Shown: positions 1 to 10,476 of the stretch, in pieces
Position numbering within the stretch: the first letter of the stretch is position 1
How the letters are laid out: each line of letters begins with the position of its first letter
Source: Bacteroidota bacterium
GTDB lineage: Bacteria > Bacteroidota > Rhodothermia > Balneolales > HLUCCA01
NCBI GenBank assembly: GCA_020832235.1
Contig: JAFIEZ010000010.1
Span: 124,001 to 188,000, forward strand
Direction: 5' to 3'
DNA length: 64,000 bases
The notes under the pieces: model-generated
Database searches by the model: none
What the model saw: only the letters and a program-made list of their open reading frames with translations
Told to the model about the DNA's origin: nothing
Made by a program: the position numbers and the translations under genes

Positions 1-159
1 CACAATCACGTCGAATGAAACGTAGCTTTTGGCGTGACCAAGGTGAGCGTCGCCATAAACGGTTGGTCCGCAAACATACATACCCACAAATCCCTCTTTA
101 AGAGGAATGAATTCTTCTTTCTTTCGTGAAAGCGTATTAAAAACGTGTAATTTTTCCAT
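1..159 (-). CDS. cysS: Cysteine--tRNA ligase, N-terminal part (runs off window start)
   Basis: Reverse-strand translation from ATG at 159: [51 protein letters not shown]; has the CysS signature MYVCGPTVY..xHxGHA. Confidence 0.92.
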   Translation of the reverse strand, partial: MEKLHVFNTLSRKKEEFIPLKEGFVGMYVCGPTVYGDAHLGHAKSYVSFDVIV

Positions 160-379
160 TGGACATCGGGAATCAGTATTGCTGCCTGAGGACGTTGAGA
201 GCCTGCACAATTCTTCGGCTAACTAACTGTATAAAAATGTTTTGCGTAAATAGTAAGATGGTATTTAACCAAAAAAATGTATCTGTTAAAGATACGAAAC
301 CTCGCCTCCATTATGAACCCGTAATTGGTTAAGGAATCTTTGTTCCACGCTTTTAACGGTCTTTTACTATTATAGGGTT

Positions 380-1636
380 ATGATTGATATTAATGCACAC
401 ACCGACAGAATACAGCGAACACAACTGGCAAACTGGTTCATCGAAGCCATGCAGGCCATGCAGCCAGGTACACGTTTTCAGGAAGATATCTTACTGAATG
501 GAGAGGAGCTCACATTGAACGACGGTCGCTGCATATCGCTGGATAAATACAGGAAAATTTGGCTATTTGGCGCCGGTAAAGGTGCTTTTTCGCTGGCAAC
601 AGGTATCATTTCCAAAATGGGAAGTAAGATAACCGGCGGCGCGGTTATCGGTCCATCCGATGGTAGTGGAAAGCCGCTTTCAGTGAGCCCCGATTCCCGT
701 GTGCAATTTTTGCCGGGTAACCATCCCTTGCCTCTTCAACATTCAGTTGAAAGTACCCAGAACCTTTTGACGATGGCTGAAAATGTACGTCCCGACGACC
801 TTGTTTTATTTGTGCTAACCGGCGGAGCATCAGCCATGCTATGCAAACCTGTTCCTACGGTCTCGCTGGCCTACAAGCAGCAACGCTTTAAAGAATTGCT
901 TGCGTCCGGGGCCTCAATACAAGAAATCAATGCCGCCCGTAAAGCCCTTTCCATGGTGAAAGGAGGAGGCTTGTTAAAGGCATTCTCAGGGGCAGAGGTC
1001 GTGAATTTTATTGTTTCTGATGTGCCTGGTGACGATTTGTACACTATTGGTAGTGCGCCAACCCAGCCCACCGCCGACCAGCCATATAGGGGCAATGTCA
1101 TAAATTGCTTGCTGGCTACACCAACCCAAACCGCCAGGCTGGTGGGCAGATATGCACGCCTCGACGGGTATAACGTGCACGTTCAGGACCATGCCTACAG
1201 TGGTGACGTTGCCGCAGTTGCTGGCAATATGTACAGCGACATCGTGCGAATTTCCGAATCGGAGGCATCACCGTCACCAACAACATCCGGAACGGTGCTG
1301 ATTTACTACGGCGAGTCTGAAGTAGTTGTGCAGGGTAATGGAAAAGGTGGCAGGAATCAACATCTGGCGCTGCACCTGGCGATTGACTTGGAGCGCCTAG
1401 GCCGCAAGGTTACCGTTTTAAGCGCCGGAACCGACGGCATAGATGGTAATACAGATGCAGCCGGAGCACTATGCACTGAATCTACCGCACGTATTGCGCG
1501 AAAAAAAGGATTGAACTCTTTGGATTTCCTCCAAAATTTCGACTCGCATTCTTTTTTTATGGAGATTGGTGATATCTTCAAGATTGGTCCAACAGGGACT
1601 AATTTCGCTGATTTGCAAATAGTTATTGTACACTGA
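380..1636 (+). CDS. Glycerate 2-kinase (DUF4147/MOFRL family)
   Basis: ORF 418 aa; GAGKGA motif near N-terminus, VLTGGASAMLCKP, C-terminal MOFRL-like GTDGIDGNTDAAGA. Confidence 0.88.
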   Translation: MIDINAHTDRIQRTQLANWFIEAMQAMQPGTRFQEDILLNGEELTLNDGRCISLDKYRKIWLFGAGKGAFSLATGIISKMGSKITGGAVIGPSDGSGKPLSVSPDSRVQFLPGNHPLPLQHSVESTQNLLTMAENVRPDDLVLFVLTGGASAMLCKPVPTVSLAYKQQRFKELLASGASIQEINAARKALSMVKGGGLLKAFSGAEVVNFIVSDVPGDDLYTIGSAPTQPTADQPYRGNVINCLLATPTQTARLVGRYARLDGYNVHVQDHAYSGDVAAVAGNMYSDIVRISESEASPSPTTSGTVLIYYGESEVVVQGNGKGGRNQHLALHLAIDLERLGRKVTVLSAGTDGIDGNTDAAGALCTESTARIARKKGLNSLDFLQNFDSHSFFMEIGDIFKIGPTGTNFADLQIVIVH

Positions 1637-1641
1637 TAGTT

Positions 1642-2667
1642 ATGACCTGGGAAAATCCTGTTTATTTATGGCTCTTACTAGGCCCTTTGCTGGTTCTGCT
1701 TGTATCGGCTTTGTACAAAAGACAGCTGAAAAAAAGGCGGAGTGCGTACTTTTCTGACGAAGTTTTCGCTAAGCTCTACACCAATGAAATACCCGGGGTA
1801 CGAACAGCAAGGTCGTCGCTGATTTATCTTGGCTCAATCTTGCTCATCATAGCATTGGCCGGACCTCAAATTGGCGTTGAAATACGTGAAGTGGAGCGTC
1901 GTGGTGTTGATATTATGGTAGTGCTGGATGTATCCCGAAGCATGCTGGCCCAGGATGTGCGCCCGAACCGCCTCGACAAAGCCAAATTTGAAATCCTCAG
2001 AATGGTTGATCGGCTGCGCGGTGATCGTGTAGGACTTATCGCGTTTTCCGGTGAAGCTATACAACTGGCACCTCTCACAACCGACTATGCCGCCTTTCGT
2101 ACCTTTCTGAATATTGCCGGACCGGAAATGATGCCGAGTGGAAGTACTGTATTTGCTGAAGCCCTGCAAACGGCAATACGCGCGTTTGATTCGGCCGGGG
2201 AAGAGCAAAGGCAAACCGCAAGAGTGATTCTGCTCATCTCCGACGGTGAAGACCATGGTCCTGATACCACAGAGCTTAAACAGCAGCTGGTAAGTCGCAA
2301 CATATATATTCACACCGTAGGCATTGGAACTACAGCCGGAGCTACCATTCCGGTTCATGACCCCAATACAGGCCGTCTGCTCGACTATGTAAGAGATCGT
2401 AACGATCAGATTGTGACAACGCGCCTTGAACCCGCATTGTTACGTCAATTTGCTGATGCAGGCCGAGGACAATACTACGAAATATCCCGAAGCGCTGACG
2501 GAATGGATGGCTTTATATCTCAGATATCAGACCTTGACGCGCGAAGTTTCGCCACTCAGGAATTTGCCGATTACAGAAATCAATACCAATGGTTCGCCGC
2601 TTTTGGTCTTATATTCATCATGATCGCGCTGGCATTGCCTCGTTTTCGTCCTCCCGCCGGAGCCTGA
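1642..2667 (+). CDS. VWA-domain membrane protein, BatA-like
   Basis: N-terminal TM helices, MIDAS motif DVSRSM, C-terminal TM helix; BatA/BatB-like architecture. Confidence 0.85.
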   Translation: MTWENPVYLWLLLGPLLVLLVSALYKRQLKKRRSAYFSDEVFAKLYTNEIPGVRTARSSLIYLGSILLIIALAGPQIGVEIREVERRGVDIMVVLDVSRSMLAQDVRPNRLDKAKFEILRMVDRLRGDRVGLIAFSGEAIQLAPLTTDYAAFRTFLNIAGPEMMPSGSTVFAEALQTAIRAFDSAGEEQRQTARVILLISDGEDHGPDTTELKQQLVSRNIYIHTVGIGTTAGATIPVHDPNTGRLLDYVRDRNDQIVTTRLEPALLRQFADAGRGQYYEISRSADGMDGFISQISDLDARSFATQEFADYRNQYQWFAAFGLIFIMIALALPRFRPPAGA

Positions 2668-2699
2668 TGCCGACCGGCACCATATAGTACCTATTAAAA

Positions 2700-3431
2700 A
2701 TGACCAAATTATTTGTTGTTGATCTTGATGGATGTATATCCATGCCATTTGTAACCCCCCACTGGCCAAGTGTTTCATGGATCCGCGAACTGAACCAGCT
2801 ATCACGCGATAACCCGGCTATCCCCGAGCTGAGTATCTGCACAGGCCGTCCGTTTCCATATGCTGAAGCTGTGGCTCAGTGGCTTGATATCCGTCAGCCG
2901 ATTGTCTTTGAAAGCGGTGGGGGCATTTACTTTCCAGATCGCCAGAAAGTGGAGTTTTCCAGTCAATATTACGCCCACGAAAGAGAGGTTAAAGAGGTAC
3001 GTCGTTGGGTTGAGCAACTCATCAAAGAAGAGTTCCCCGACGTAATGCTCGAGTTTGCCAAACACACGGATGCCGGTGTTATTCACAATGATTTATCTAC
3101 CATCACGTCGTTCTATGACTGGGCAACAGCCTATGTTTCCCAAAATTTCCCCCAATTTGAGGTGCATCACACAGAAGTATCGGTAAACATCATTCTGCGT
3201 GATTGTAATAAAGGTACGGGTTTGGTTCGGTTGTCGGAACTAACCGGCATACCACTGGAAGAAATGGCGTACATCGGTGACAGCAGTGGCGATATTTCAG
3301 CTCTGAAGATTGTGGGCAAGCCATTTGCACCCTCCAATGCCGTTGACGCGGTTAAAGAGGTCGCTCAGGTTACGAAAGCGAAAACAAGCATGGGTGTTCT
3401 GGAAGCCTATCAGTTGCTGTCGGGTAAATAA
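2700..3431 (+). CDS. HAD-superfamily hydrolase (Cof/phosphoglycolate-phosphatase-like)
   Basis: Motif I-like FVVDLDGCIS, motif II-like SICTGR, motif IV-like AYIGDSSGDISAL. Confidence 0.75.
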   Translation: MTKLFVVDLDGCISMPFVTPHWPSVSWIRELNQLSRDNPAIPELSICTGRPFPYAEAVAQWLDIRQPIVFESGGGIYFPDRQKVEFSSQYYAHEREVKEVRRWVEQLIKEEFPDVMLEFAKHTDAGVIHNDLSTITSFYDWATAYVSQNFPQFEVHHTEVSVNIILRDCNKGTGLVRLSELTGIPLEEMAYIGDSSGDISALKIVGKPFAPSNAVDAVKEVAQVTKAKTSMGVLEAYQLLSGK

Positions 3432-3438
3432 CGGAATT

Positions 3439-6400
3439 TTATCTATTGATGGTGCTACGGCGTTCTTCCTCAGCTTCCAGAATCTCGAAATACCGCTGAA
3501 TGAGTCGCTGGTACTCATCGGTAAATCGGGTTTCATCAGAACTCTGAAGCCTACGTCGTATTTCTTCGCGCAATGCCTCCAGTGTCAATTCAGACGGACT
3601 TATTCGCTCTATTTCCTCAGGTCTGTCACCCTGGCGCTCTTCATCTTCATCGCGCTCATTTAACGCCCGCTCGGCTTCGAGCATGCGCGAAAGGATGTTC
3701 TGCTGACGTTGAACTACCACTCGTTCTTCTATGAAACCACCGCGCAGGTCGTTGATGGCATCTTCCATTTCTTCGGCCAGGCGCTGCAATTGGCTCATCA
3801 ACTCATCACCCGGGGCAATACCGCCGTTACGTTGAATTTGCTGAAGCTGCCGGCGGATTTCATTTTGTTGACGGGCCATCTGGTCGAGGCGGTCCATCTG
3901 GTCTTGCATGAGCCGCTCTCCGGCCATGTCGTTGATCATGTCCTGAATCATCTGGTTTAGCTGGGCCTGTTCACCGGATAGCTTCTGCATCTGTTCGATG
4001 AGCTGCTCAGCACTCATGCCCCCTCCGCCATCACCACCACCTTCACCATCACCGGAATCATCCAGCTGATCGAGCAGGTCGGCCAGCATAGAAGCAATCT
4101 CATTAATGCCTCCCAATGCTGTTCTTTCTTCGGCTACAGACCGGTTACGATCACGTTCTGCCAGCAGCTCAATAGCACGTGAGAGGTGCCGTTGTACAAT
4201 GGCTTTTCGATCATTTATCAAGTTCGGAAACCGGGGTACTTCCGCTGAAACCCTGAAAAGAGAATCGGTTACCGCAGCAAATGTGCGTGAGATAACCATC
4301 TGCTCACGCGCTACAGGTACAAATCCCGCACTTCCCTGGGTTAGTTCACCTGTTCGCTTCACCAGTGATTCCTGCGCGTCTGAGAGCAACAACAGGTTTT
4401 GCATAATGCCAAGCAGCGCCTGACGGTTAATCTGTATAGCTTGCTGATTCATGGCGCTCTGCGACTGCTGCACCTGTGTTCGCATGTTATCCAGTTGATC
4501 TCGAATTTCCTGCCGTCGCTGCTGCGATTGCTCCGAACTTCCGTCGCCACCCTCTTGCATTTCGGTGATATCATCTTCAAGCTGGTCGCTGATAGTATCC
4601 ATTTCCTGCTGCAGCTGCTCATTGAGCCGGGACATTTCTTCCCTATTTCGACGTGAGCTTCGATCTGGCATCGTTTGCAGCCGTTCCTGCAACTGACTCA
4701 AATCGTTCTGAATCTGTTCTTGTCTGCGCTGCTGTTCCTGAGCATCCGGCAAATCTTCGCCAATAAGCGACTCTTCTTGTCGGGCAAGATCATCAAGCAT
4801 GGCATTCATCCGGTCGAGCTCGGCATTCATCTGAAGATTGCGGAAGAGCTCCATTGTGCGCTCGAGTCGCTGCTGATAGCGCGCCTCATCGAATTCAATC
4901 TCCTGCAATGCATCTCGTACCTGATTCATATCCATGTTTTCTAACCCCTCTTGCAAGCGTTTCATTGCTTCCAGGATTTCGGGGTCATCAATTTCTTCCA
5001 TCAGGCGCTGAAGGTCTTCGTAAAGCTGCCTTGTCTCGGGCGAGAGCTGGTCTTCCTGACTTAAATCCTGACGAAGCTGCTCAAACTGATCCTGAATTTC
5101 ATCGAGCTGTCGGGCCAGGTCTTCTCTGGCTTCTCGTACTTGATCGGCTGCCTGACTCTGGTCCCAGTTATCTCCTTCGTTTTGCAGTATTCGTTGCCGA
5201 ACATCTTCAAAATCACGTCTGTTTTGTTCGTACGCCTCCTGAAAATCCCGCAAGCGATCTGCAATATCTTCTTCACGTTCCTCCTGGGCCAGCAGCTGAT
5301 CGGTTAAGGAGCGTACTGTGAGTCGGTGTTCTGCAGAGCGCGTTTTTTTAAAGCCGGAATACGTATCGTTATCGTATACATCAACCCAATAGACGAGTTC
5401 ATCGAAGGGTAGAAGGCGAAGTGAGGAGAGGTCCCAGGTGTAGTCATCTACAACAGAACGCCCCGAAGGCCGCCTCAGACGGATGGACCCTTCTTCAGGG
5501 CTTTCGGGCCTGAAAGAGCGAATTACACGGTACCCAAGTTCAACTCTGCTAAACCCGAAATCATCGCGCAACTCATAAACCAATTGTAATCTTTTGGGAT
5601 CCAGTTCAGCTGTACGTTGTTCCGGGCGAAGGATGCGTACTTCAGGATATTCGTCTACCAGCGGCAGCATTTCAAAACTAAATGTGTTTCGATTTTCCAG
5701 ACCGCTGCTACTTTTCATCATGAACCAAAGGCTGTCCGGCTCAGAAGTTGTTGGTAATGCAATGCTATACAAGCTATCAGCCCCAGAGAGGTCACGGGGC
5801 TCCGGCTGTTGTTTACTAAGAAGCTGCAGGGTTTCCAGCGGCTGATTAACCAATCCGCTTATGGTAACTTCTGAACCAGGATACGCTTCCGTTCTGCTGA
5901 ATGGATACTGGTATTGAACCGGTTCGATGCCGGTATATGCAGGAGCTTCCACTACGACAACCAAGTCTGTAAATCGTGGCAAAAGCTGTACTTCCAGTGT
6001 AAACGTCTCACTACGAAAGCCATCCATAGTGATGTAATATTCGATGTCTTCGAAAAGCTCCAGTAAATTCGATGAGAATTGACGTTCGTCGGTGGAGACC
6101 ATTCTTTGTGTTCTGAACTGACTTTCACGCGACGTCCTGAAAACGAGCTGTACATTGTCTGGTGTTGCTGTATCGTAATCGAAATGGATGTGGATACGCT
6201 GCTGGGAACCTTGTTCAAAGGTATCGTTTCCGGGGGTTACGGTAAATTGATATGGATTTGGCCGCAGGAACTCCTGTCCGGGGGAGGTAATTCGGTTAAA
6301 TGCGTCGGGCTCCACAGCGGAGAAACCTGCAAATAAGGCCATACCAATAACCAGCAGAAATGATGATAACTGCATGGATGTATTGGCCGGGTGTTTCTCA

Positions 6401-6831
6401 CGATAAGAACGAACGGATGCATTCACGTTTTCTTCACTCAATTCGTTGAGCTGCTGTTCGATGGCGGCTTCATGAAGCAATCCCTGTTTTTCGGAGGGAG
6501 TGTATGTCAGATCCAACACATAGCGAACCTGTGGTAAGTTCATCGTTTCGCTGAAATCCCTGTACAGCTGCTGGTAATTTGTACGCGGTACTTTTATATA
6601 AAGAAACAGCGCAGCAACCAGTCCAGATCCAAATGCGAAGTAAAGCATCAGTGTTCGGGCAAGTACACCCATCCACAGAAATGTTTCTAACATCAGCACA
6701 ACCCACAAAAGCAGCAGGGCAATACCGCTTCCGGCAAAAAAACCTGCAAGTATCCTGCGTATCCCCAGTGACTCGTACAGGGATGTAAGCTTAGAAATGA
6801 GCGGTTCTGATGTGGGTTTTTCGGAGTTCAA
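3439..6831 (-). CDS. DUF4175-like large membrane protein with long Gln/Glu-rich coiled coil
   Basis: 1130 aa; N-terminal TM helices, Ig-like middle region, long Q/E/R coiled coil; resembles Bacteroidota DUF4175 proteins. Confidence 0.7.
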   Translation of the reverse strand: MNSEKPTSEPLISKLTSLYESLGIRRILAGFFAGSGIALLLLWVVLMLETFLWMGVLARTLMLYFAFGSGLVAALFLYIKVPRTNYQQLYRDFSETMNLPQVRYVLDLTYTPSEKQGLLHEAAIEQQLNELSEENVNASVRSYREKHPANTSMQLSSFLLVIGMALFAGFSAVEPDAFNRITSPGQEFLRPNPYQFTVTPGNDTFEQGSQQRIHIHFDYDTATPDNVQLVFRTSRESQFRTQRMVSTDERQFSSNLLELFEDIEYYITMDGFRSETFTLEVQLLPRFTDLVVVVEAPAYTGIEPVQYQYPFSRTEAYPGSEVTISGLVNQPLETLQLLSKQQPEPRDLSGADSLYSIALPTTSEPDSLWFMMKSSSGLENRNTFSFEMLPLVDEYPEVRILRPEQRTAELDPKRLQLVYELRDDFGFSRVELGYRVIRSFRPESPEEGSIRLRRPSGRSVVDDYTWDLSSLRLLPFDELVYWVDVYDNDTYSGFKKTRSAEHRLTVRSLTDQLLAQEEREEDIADRLRDFQEAYEQNRRDFEDVRQRILQNEGDNWDQSQAADQVREAREDLARQLDEIQDQFEQLRQDLSQEDQLSPETRQLYEDLQRLMEEIDDPEILEAMKRLQEGLENMDMNQVRDALQEIEFDEARYQQRLERTMELFRNLQMNAELDRMNAMLDDLARQEESLIGEDLPDAQEQQRRQEQIQNDLSQLQERLQTMPDRSSRRNREEMSRLNEQLQQEMDTISDQLEDDITEMQEGGDGSSEQSQQRRQEIRDQLDNMRTQVQQSQSAMNQQAIQINRQALLGIMQNLLLLSDAQESLVKRTGELTQGSAGFVPVAREQMVISRTFAAVTDSLFRVSAEVPRFPNLINDRKAIVQRHLSRAIELLAERDRNRSVAEERTALGGINEIASMLADLLDQLDDSGDGEGGGDGGGGMSAEQLIEQMQKLSGEQAQLNQMIQDMINDMAGERLMQDQMDRLDQMARQQNEIRRQLQQIQRNGGIAPGDELMSQLQRLAEEMEDAINDLRGGFIEERVVVQRQQNILSRMLEAERALNERDEDEERQGDRPEEIERISPSELTLEALREEIRRRLQSSDETRFTDEYQRLIQRYFEILEAEEERRSTINR

Positions 6832-6927
6832 ACTGATTGGTTGCGATGATAGAAATCAAATTAACGTACCCGATAAAGATAACGAAATGGATACTTCTTC
6901 ATTGCTTTATAAGTTCACGCAGCGTAT

Positions 6928-7797
6928 TTATAGTTCGCCGAGTGTTAACTTTGTAGCTGCATGATAATTTCTGCCGTCGTGTCCTAGTTGGATAATTTCA
7001 TGGTCTGCATCATGTTCCAGAAAGAAGTACCATCCTTCTTTGACCGCCTGGGGGAACAGGCGCATGCGTTCTTCCATACTTGTGAGCGGAAACATATCGT
7101 AGCCCATAACCCAGGGAATAGGGGTGTGAGCGTGCGTAGGGAGCAGGTCTGCGGCAAATACCAGCTTTCTGTCACCATCCTCCAGTACAGGAAGCTGCAT
7201 ACCGGTAGTATGTCCATTCACAATCATCGTGTAGAAATCGTTTTCAAATACATGGGCTCCCTCGGTGAGAATAAGCCTTGGGTGCCGGGCAATAGGGTCC
7301 AGGTTTTCCTTCAGAAATGAAGCGGATTCCCTTGGGTTTGGATGAATAGCGTTGTTCCAGTGTGCACGTGTTACCCAGATATTGGCCTCAGGAAATATCA
7401 ACTCGGATGTTTTTTCATCCTTCCAGATGCTGGCACCTCCGCAGTGATCAAAGTGCAGGTGTGTGAATATAACATCGGTAATCTGATCGGGAGTAAAACC
7501 CGCCGAGGCCAGCGATTTGAGCAACGATCCGTCGGAATAATCAACCTGGTATATCTCCTCGAATTTTTGATTGAATTTATGGCCTAGTCCCGCGTCGATG
7601 AGATAGCACCTGCCCGTATCATGAGACTCGATGAGCAGGGATCTGGAACACATCGGAATCCGGTTTTGCTCATCGGATGGAATATGTCTGGACCAGAGAG
7701 GTTTAGGTACAACTCCGAACATGGCACCACCGTCGAGCTTGAAAAATCCGGTCTGAATTGCGTGTAGCGTGTACGCTCCGAAAACTGTCTTATGCAT
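6928..7797 (-). CDS. MBL-fold metallohydrolase
   Basis: Metallo-beta-lactamase motif HLHFDHCGG, downstream NGHTTG and FLEHDAD. Confidence 0.88.
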   Translation of the reverse strand: MHKTVFGAYTLHAIQTGFFKLDGGAMFGVVPKPLWSRHIPSDEQNRIPMCSRSLLIESHDTGRCYLIDAGLGHKFNQKFEEIYQVDYSDGSLLKSLASAGFTPDQITDVIFTHLHFDHCGGASIWKDEKTSELIFPEANIWVTRAHWNNAIHPNPRESASFLKENLDPIARHPRLILTEGAHVFENDFYTMIVNGHTTGMQLPVLEDGDRKLVFAADLLPTHAHTPIPWVMGYDMFPLTSMEERMRLFPQAVKEGWYFFLEHDADHEIIQLGHDGRNYHAATKLTLGEL

Positions 7798-7809
7798 GTA
7801 AATAGTCGA

Positions 7810-8133
7810 TTACAACTTGTCGTGAAGTGTACTCAGAAAATGACGTATTTCTCTCAATTCCCTGGTTACTGATATGGGGAGTGTAGCTTGCCCTTCTTTT
7901 GGCTGCTCTTTCTTGATCGCTTTTTTTGCCCCGGCTGTACTGAATTTTTTGTCTTTTATAAGCTCTCGCAGTTGAAGTACAACTTCAAGGTCTTTTTCTG
8001 TGTAAATTCGTTTACCTGCCTTGTTCTTCTGCGGATTCAGCTCCGGAAACAGACTCTCCCAGTATCGCAGAACGTGGGGTTTTACCTCCGCAAGTTTGCT
8101 AACCTCGCCAATACTGTAGTAGAGCTTTTTCAT
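7810..8133 (-). CDS. MerR-family transcriptional regulator (short, HTH only)
   Basis: YSIGEVSKLAEVKPHVLRYWESLFPEL.PQKNKAGKRIYTEKDLE is a MerR winged HTH. Confidence 0.87.
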   Translation of the reverse strand: MKKLYYSIGEVSKLAEVKPHVLRYWESLFPELNPQKNKAGKRIYTEKDLEVVLQLRELIKDKKFSTAGAKKAIKKEQPKEGQATLPISVTRELREIRHFLSTLHDKL

Positions 8134-8204
8134 ATCAACCTTTTACCTTCGTTTTTGTAACTTCTTGTTGCTAATATCCTAACTGAAGCCTCAATTATCA
8201 AACA

Positions 8205-9170
8205 TTGTCTAAAGAAAATACATCATATTTACCGGAGTCTCCTGATGTAAGCGTCGTGGTGCCGCTTTTTAATGAAGATGAGTCACTCACAGAATTGGCT
8301 GCGGCTATTAAATCAGCGCTTTCTCCGCGGTTTTCTTACGAGATTGTTTTTGTTGATGACGGCTCCAAAGATGATTCATGGACGGTGATTCAAGCCCTTA
8401 AGTCGGCGGGCTACCCGGTAAAGGCTCTTCGTTTTCGCCGCAACTACGGTAAAAGTACAGCCCTTGCTAAAGGTTTCGAAATCGCTATCGGGCATTACGT
8501 AGCCACTATGGATGCCGACCTGCAAGACGATCCAGCTGAAATACCACTAATGATTGATCAGATTGAACAGGAAAAGCTGGACCTGGTAAGTGGTTGGAAG
8601 AAAGTTCGACATGACCCCGTCAGTAAAACCATCCCGTCTCGTTTTTTTAACTGGGTTACTTCCAAGGCGAGCGGAATTAAGCTTCACGATTTCAATTGCG
8701 GACTAAAAGTATACCGCAGAGAGGTTGTTGAAAATATTGAGCTGTACGGTGAGATGCATCGCTACATTCCTGCTTTGGCTAAATGGGAGGGTTTTTCTGA
8801 AATCGGTGAGCGCATTGTACGGCACCATCCACGTAAATATGGGCGCACTAAGTTTGGATTATCACGCTTTATCAACGGCTTTCTCGACCTGCTGACCTTG
8901 CTGTTTATAAACGTGTACTTCCAGCGCCCGATGCATTTCTTTGGAAGCGTTGGAGCTGTTTTTATAACCCTGGGGTCGGGTATTACCACTTACCTGGTCT
9001 TTATGCGTATCTTTTTTGATCAGTTTCTGTCGAACCGGCCGCTTCTGCTGTTTGGTGCCCTGTTTATTTTACTTGGCTTGCAGTTCTTTTCGGTTGGATT
9101 TTTAGGTGAAATGCTAAATAAATCCAGACAGCGTACTCGGAAAGTAAATATCAGCGATCATATCATCTAA
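8205..9170 (+). CDS. Family 2 glycosyltransferase (DPM1/ArnC-like) with C-terminal TM helices
   Basis: VSVVVPLFNEDESL, FVDDGSKDDSW, TMDADLQDDPAEIP; two C-terminal TM segments. Start codon TTG as in ORF track. Confidence 0.88.
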   Translation: MSKENTSYLPESPDVSVVVPLFNEDESLTELAAAIKSALSPRFSYEIVFVDDGSKDDSWTVIQALKSAGYPVKALRFRRNYGKSTALAKGFEIAIGHYVATMDADLQDDPAEIPLMIDQIEQEKLDLVSGWKKVRHDPVSKTIPSRFFNWVTSKASGIKLHDFNCGLKVYRREVVENIELYGEMHRYIPALAKWEGFSEIGERIVRHHPRKYGRTKFGLSRFINGFLDLLTLLFINVYFQRPMHFFGSVGAVFITLGSGITTYLVFMRIFFDQFLSNRPLLLFGALFILLGLQFFSVGFLGEMLNKSRQRTRKVNISDHII

Positions 9171-9242
9171 ATTAACATTTTAATCATCAGTAACTGCTCT
9201 TGCCATTCGAAAGTAAAGATGCTGTTGCTGATCTAATTCCGT

Positions 9243-10085
9243 ATGAGTCAAATTGCCTATGATCCGGTAAAAGATCGTTTTGCCGGTTTAATTCGTCGTA
9301 GCAGAGTACTGCGCAGTATCTTTTATTCATTGTTAGACCTTTTCTTTTTAAGAAGCTGGTATGTGAGGGACGCTTTGCGAACCTGGTATGGGGAGGAGGT
9401 ACTGCAGATTGAGAAGTCGGATGCTCGTCTTTCTATACTCGATGCAGGAAGTGGCTTTGGTCAATATGATCGCTTCATGCTTCATGCATTTCCCGGTGCC
9501 CGTATACACGCTGTTGACGTCAAGGAAGATTATTTGAGTGATTGTGAGTACTTTTTCAAAAAAGACATCGAAGAGGGGTTCATTCGGTTCCGGAAAATGG
9601 ACTTGCTTGAGCCAAAATTCAAGAAGTCATATCATATGATTTTGTGTGTGGATGTTCTTGAGCATATAGAGGAAGACGTGAAAGTAATGCGTAACCTCCA
9701 AAAAGCGATGAAAAAGGGGGGGTACTTTCTTATGCACTCACCTTCCCATCTAGCGGAAGATGATGCTGACGGAGATGAAAGCTTTGTAGGAGAGCATGCA
9801 AGAGCAGGATATAGTAAAGAAGAGCTGGAGGAGAAGATGCGTGCGGCCGGTCTTGAGCCGGTACGTCTCAGGTATACCTATGGAAGGTATGGCCATGCCG
9901 CCTGGGTTATGCTTATCAAGTGGCCAATGCTTTGGTTAACCCGATTTGGATTTGCGATGGCGCTGGTACTTCCGTTCTGGTATTTGTTGACGCTTATCCC
10001 GGGTTTGTTATTGATGAGACTGGATATGCTTGGAGACAACCCTGAAGGTACCGGTATTCTCGGTCTTGCACGAAAAGTAGGATGA
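9243..10085 (+). CDS. Class I SAM-dependent methyltransferase
   Basis: Motif I LDAGSGFGQYD, acidic AVDVKEDY, CVDVLEHIEED. Confidence 0.85.
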   Translation: MSQIAYDPVKDRFAGLIRRSRVLRSIFYSLLDLFFLRSWYVRDALRTWYGEEVLQIEKSDARLSILDAGSGFGQYDRFMLHAFPGARIHAVDVKEDYLSDCEYFFKKDIEEGFIRFRKMDLLEPKFKKSYHMILCVDVLEHIEEDVKVMRNLQKAMKKGGYFLMHSPSHLAEDDADGDESFVGEHARAGYSKEELEEKMRAAGLEPVRLRYTYGRYGHAAWVMLIKWPMLWLTRFGFAMALVLPFWYLLTLIPGLLLMRLDMLGDNPEGTGILGLARKVG

Positions 10086-10164
10086 TTTAACAATCGGTAT
10101 AATTCTGCCTTGTTTTTAACTAAAACAGATCAGACGAAATACGTTCATGTAGTTTTAAAACGAA

Positions 10165-10197
10165 AAAAGCCTGACATGCATTGCATACCAGGCTTTT
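10165..10197. terminator. Bidirectional intrinsic terminator-like hairpin
   Basis: AAAAGCCTG-ac-ATGC-att-GCAT-ac-CAGGCTTTT, between converging methyltransferase and tRNA cluster. Confidence 0.8.
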
Positions 10198-10199
10198 CG

Positions 10200-10272
10200 T
10201 ACCGCGTACGGGATTCGAACCCGTGCTACCGCCGTGAAAGGGCGGCGTCCTAGGCCCCTAGACGAACGCGGC
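10200..10272 (-). tRNA. tRNA-Glu (TTC)
   Basis: Cloverleaf on minus strand: gccgcgttcgtctaggggcctaggacgccgccctttcacggcggtagcacgggttcgaatcccgtacgcggta; anticodon loop ctTTCac. Confidence 0.93.
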
Positions 10273-10291
10273 ATTAAATCTTGAAACAGTG

Positions 10292-10366
10292 GGAGCCTGA
10301 TGGGGATCGAACCCACGACCTCCAGGGCCACAACCTGGCACTCTAACCTACTGAGCTACAGGCTCC
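10292..10366 (-). tRNA. tRNA-His (GTG)
   Basis: Anticodon arm ccagg-ttGTGgc-cctgg, T-arm gtgggttcgatccccat. Confidence 0.93.
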
Positions 10367-10376
10367 GTGAGACATG

Positions 10377-10449
10377 TACCGCGTACGGGATTCGAACCCG
10401 TGCTAACGCCGTGAAAGGGCGCCGTCCTAGGCCTCTAGACGAACGCGGC
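10377..10449 (-). tRNA. tRNA-Glu (TTC), second copy
   Basis: Near-identical to the 10200-10272 copy; anticodon arm gcgcc-ctTTCac-ggcgt. Confidence 0.93.
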
Positions 10450-10476
10450 ATAGTTTCAAGAACAACGTGTGATGTG

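Noticed and set aside
1834-2358. 174-aa minus-strand ORF
   Set aside because: Antisense to the VWA gene; no recognisable motif.
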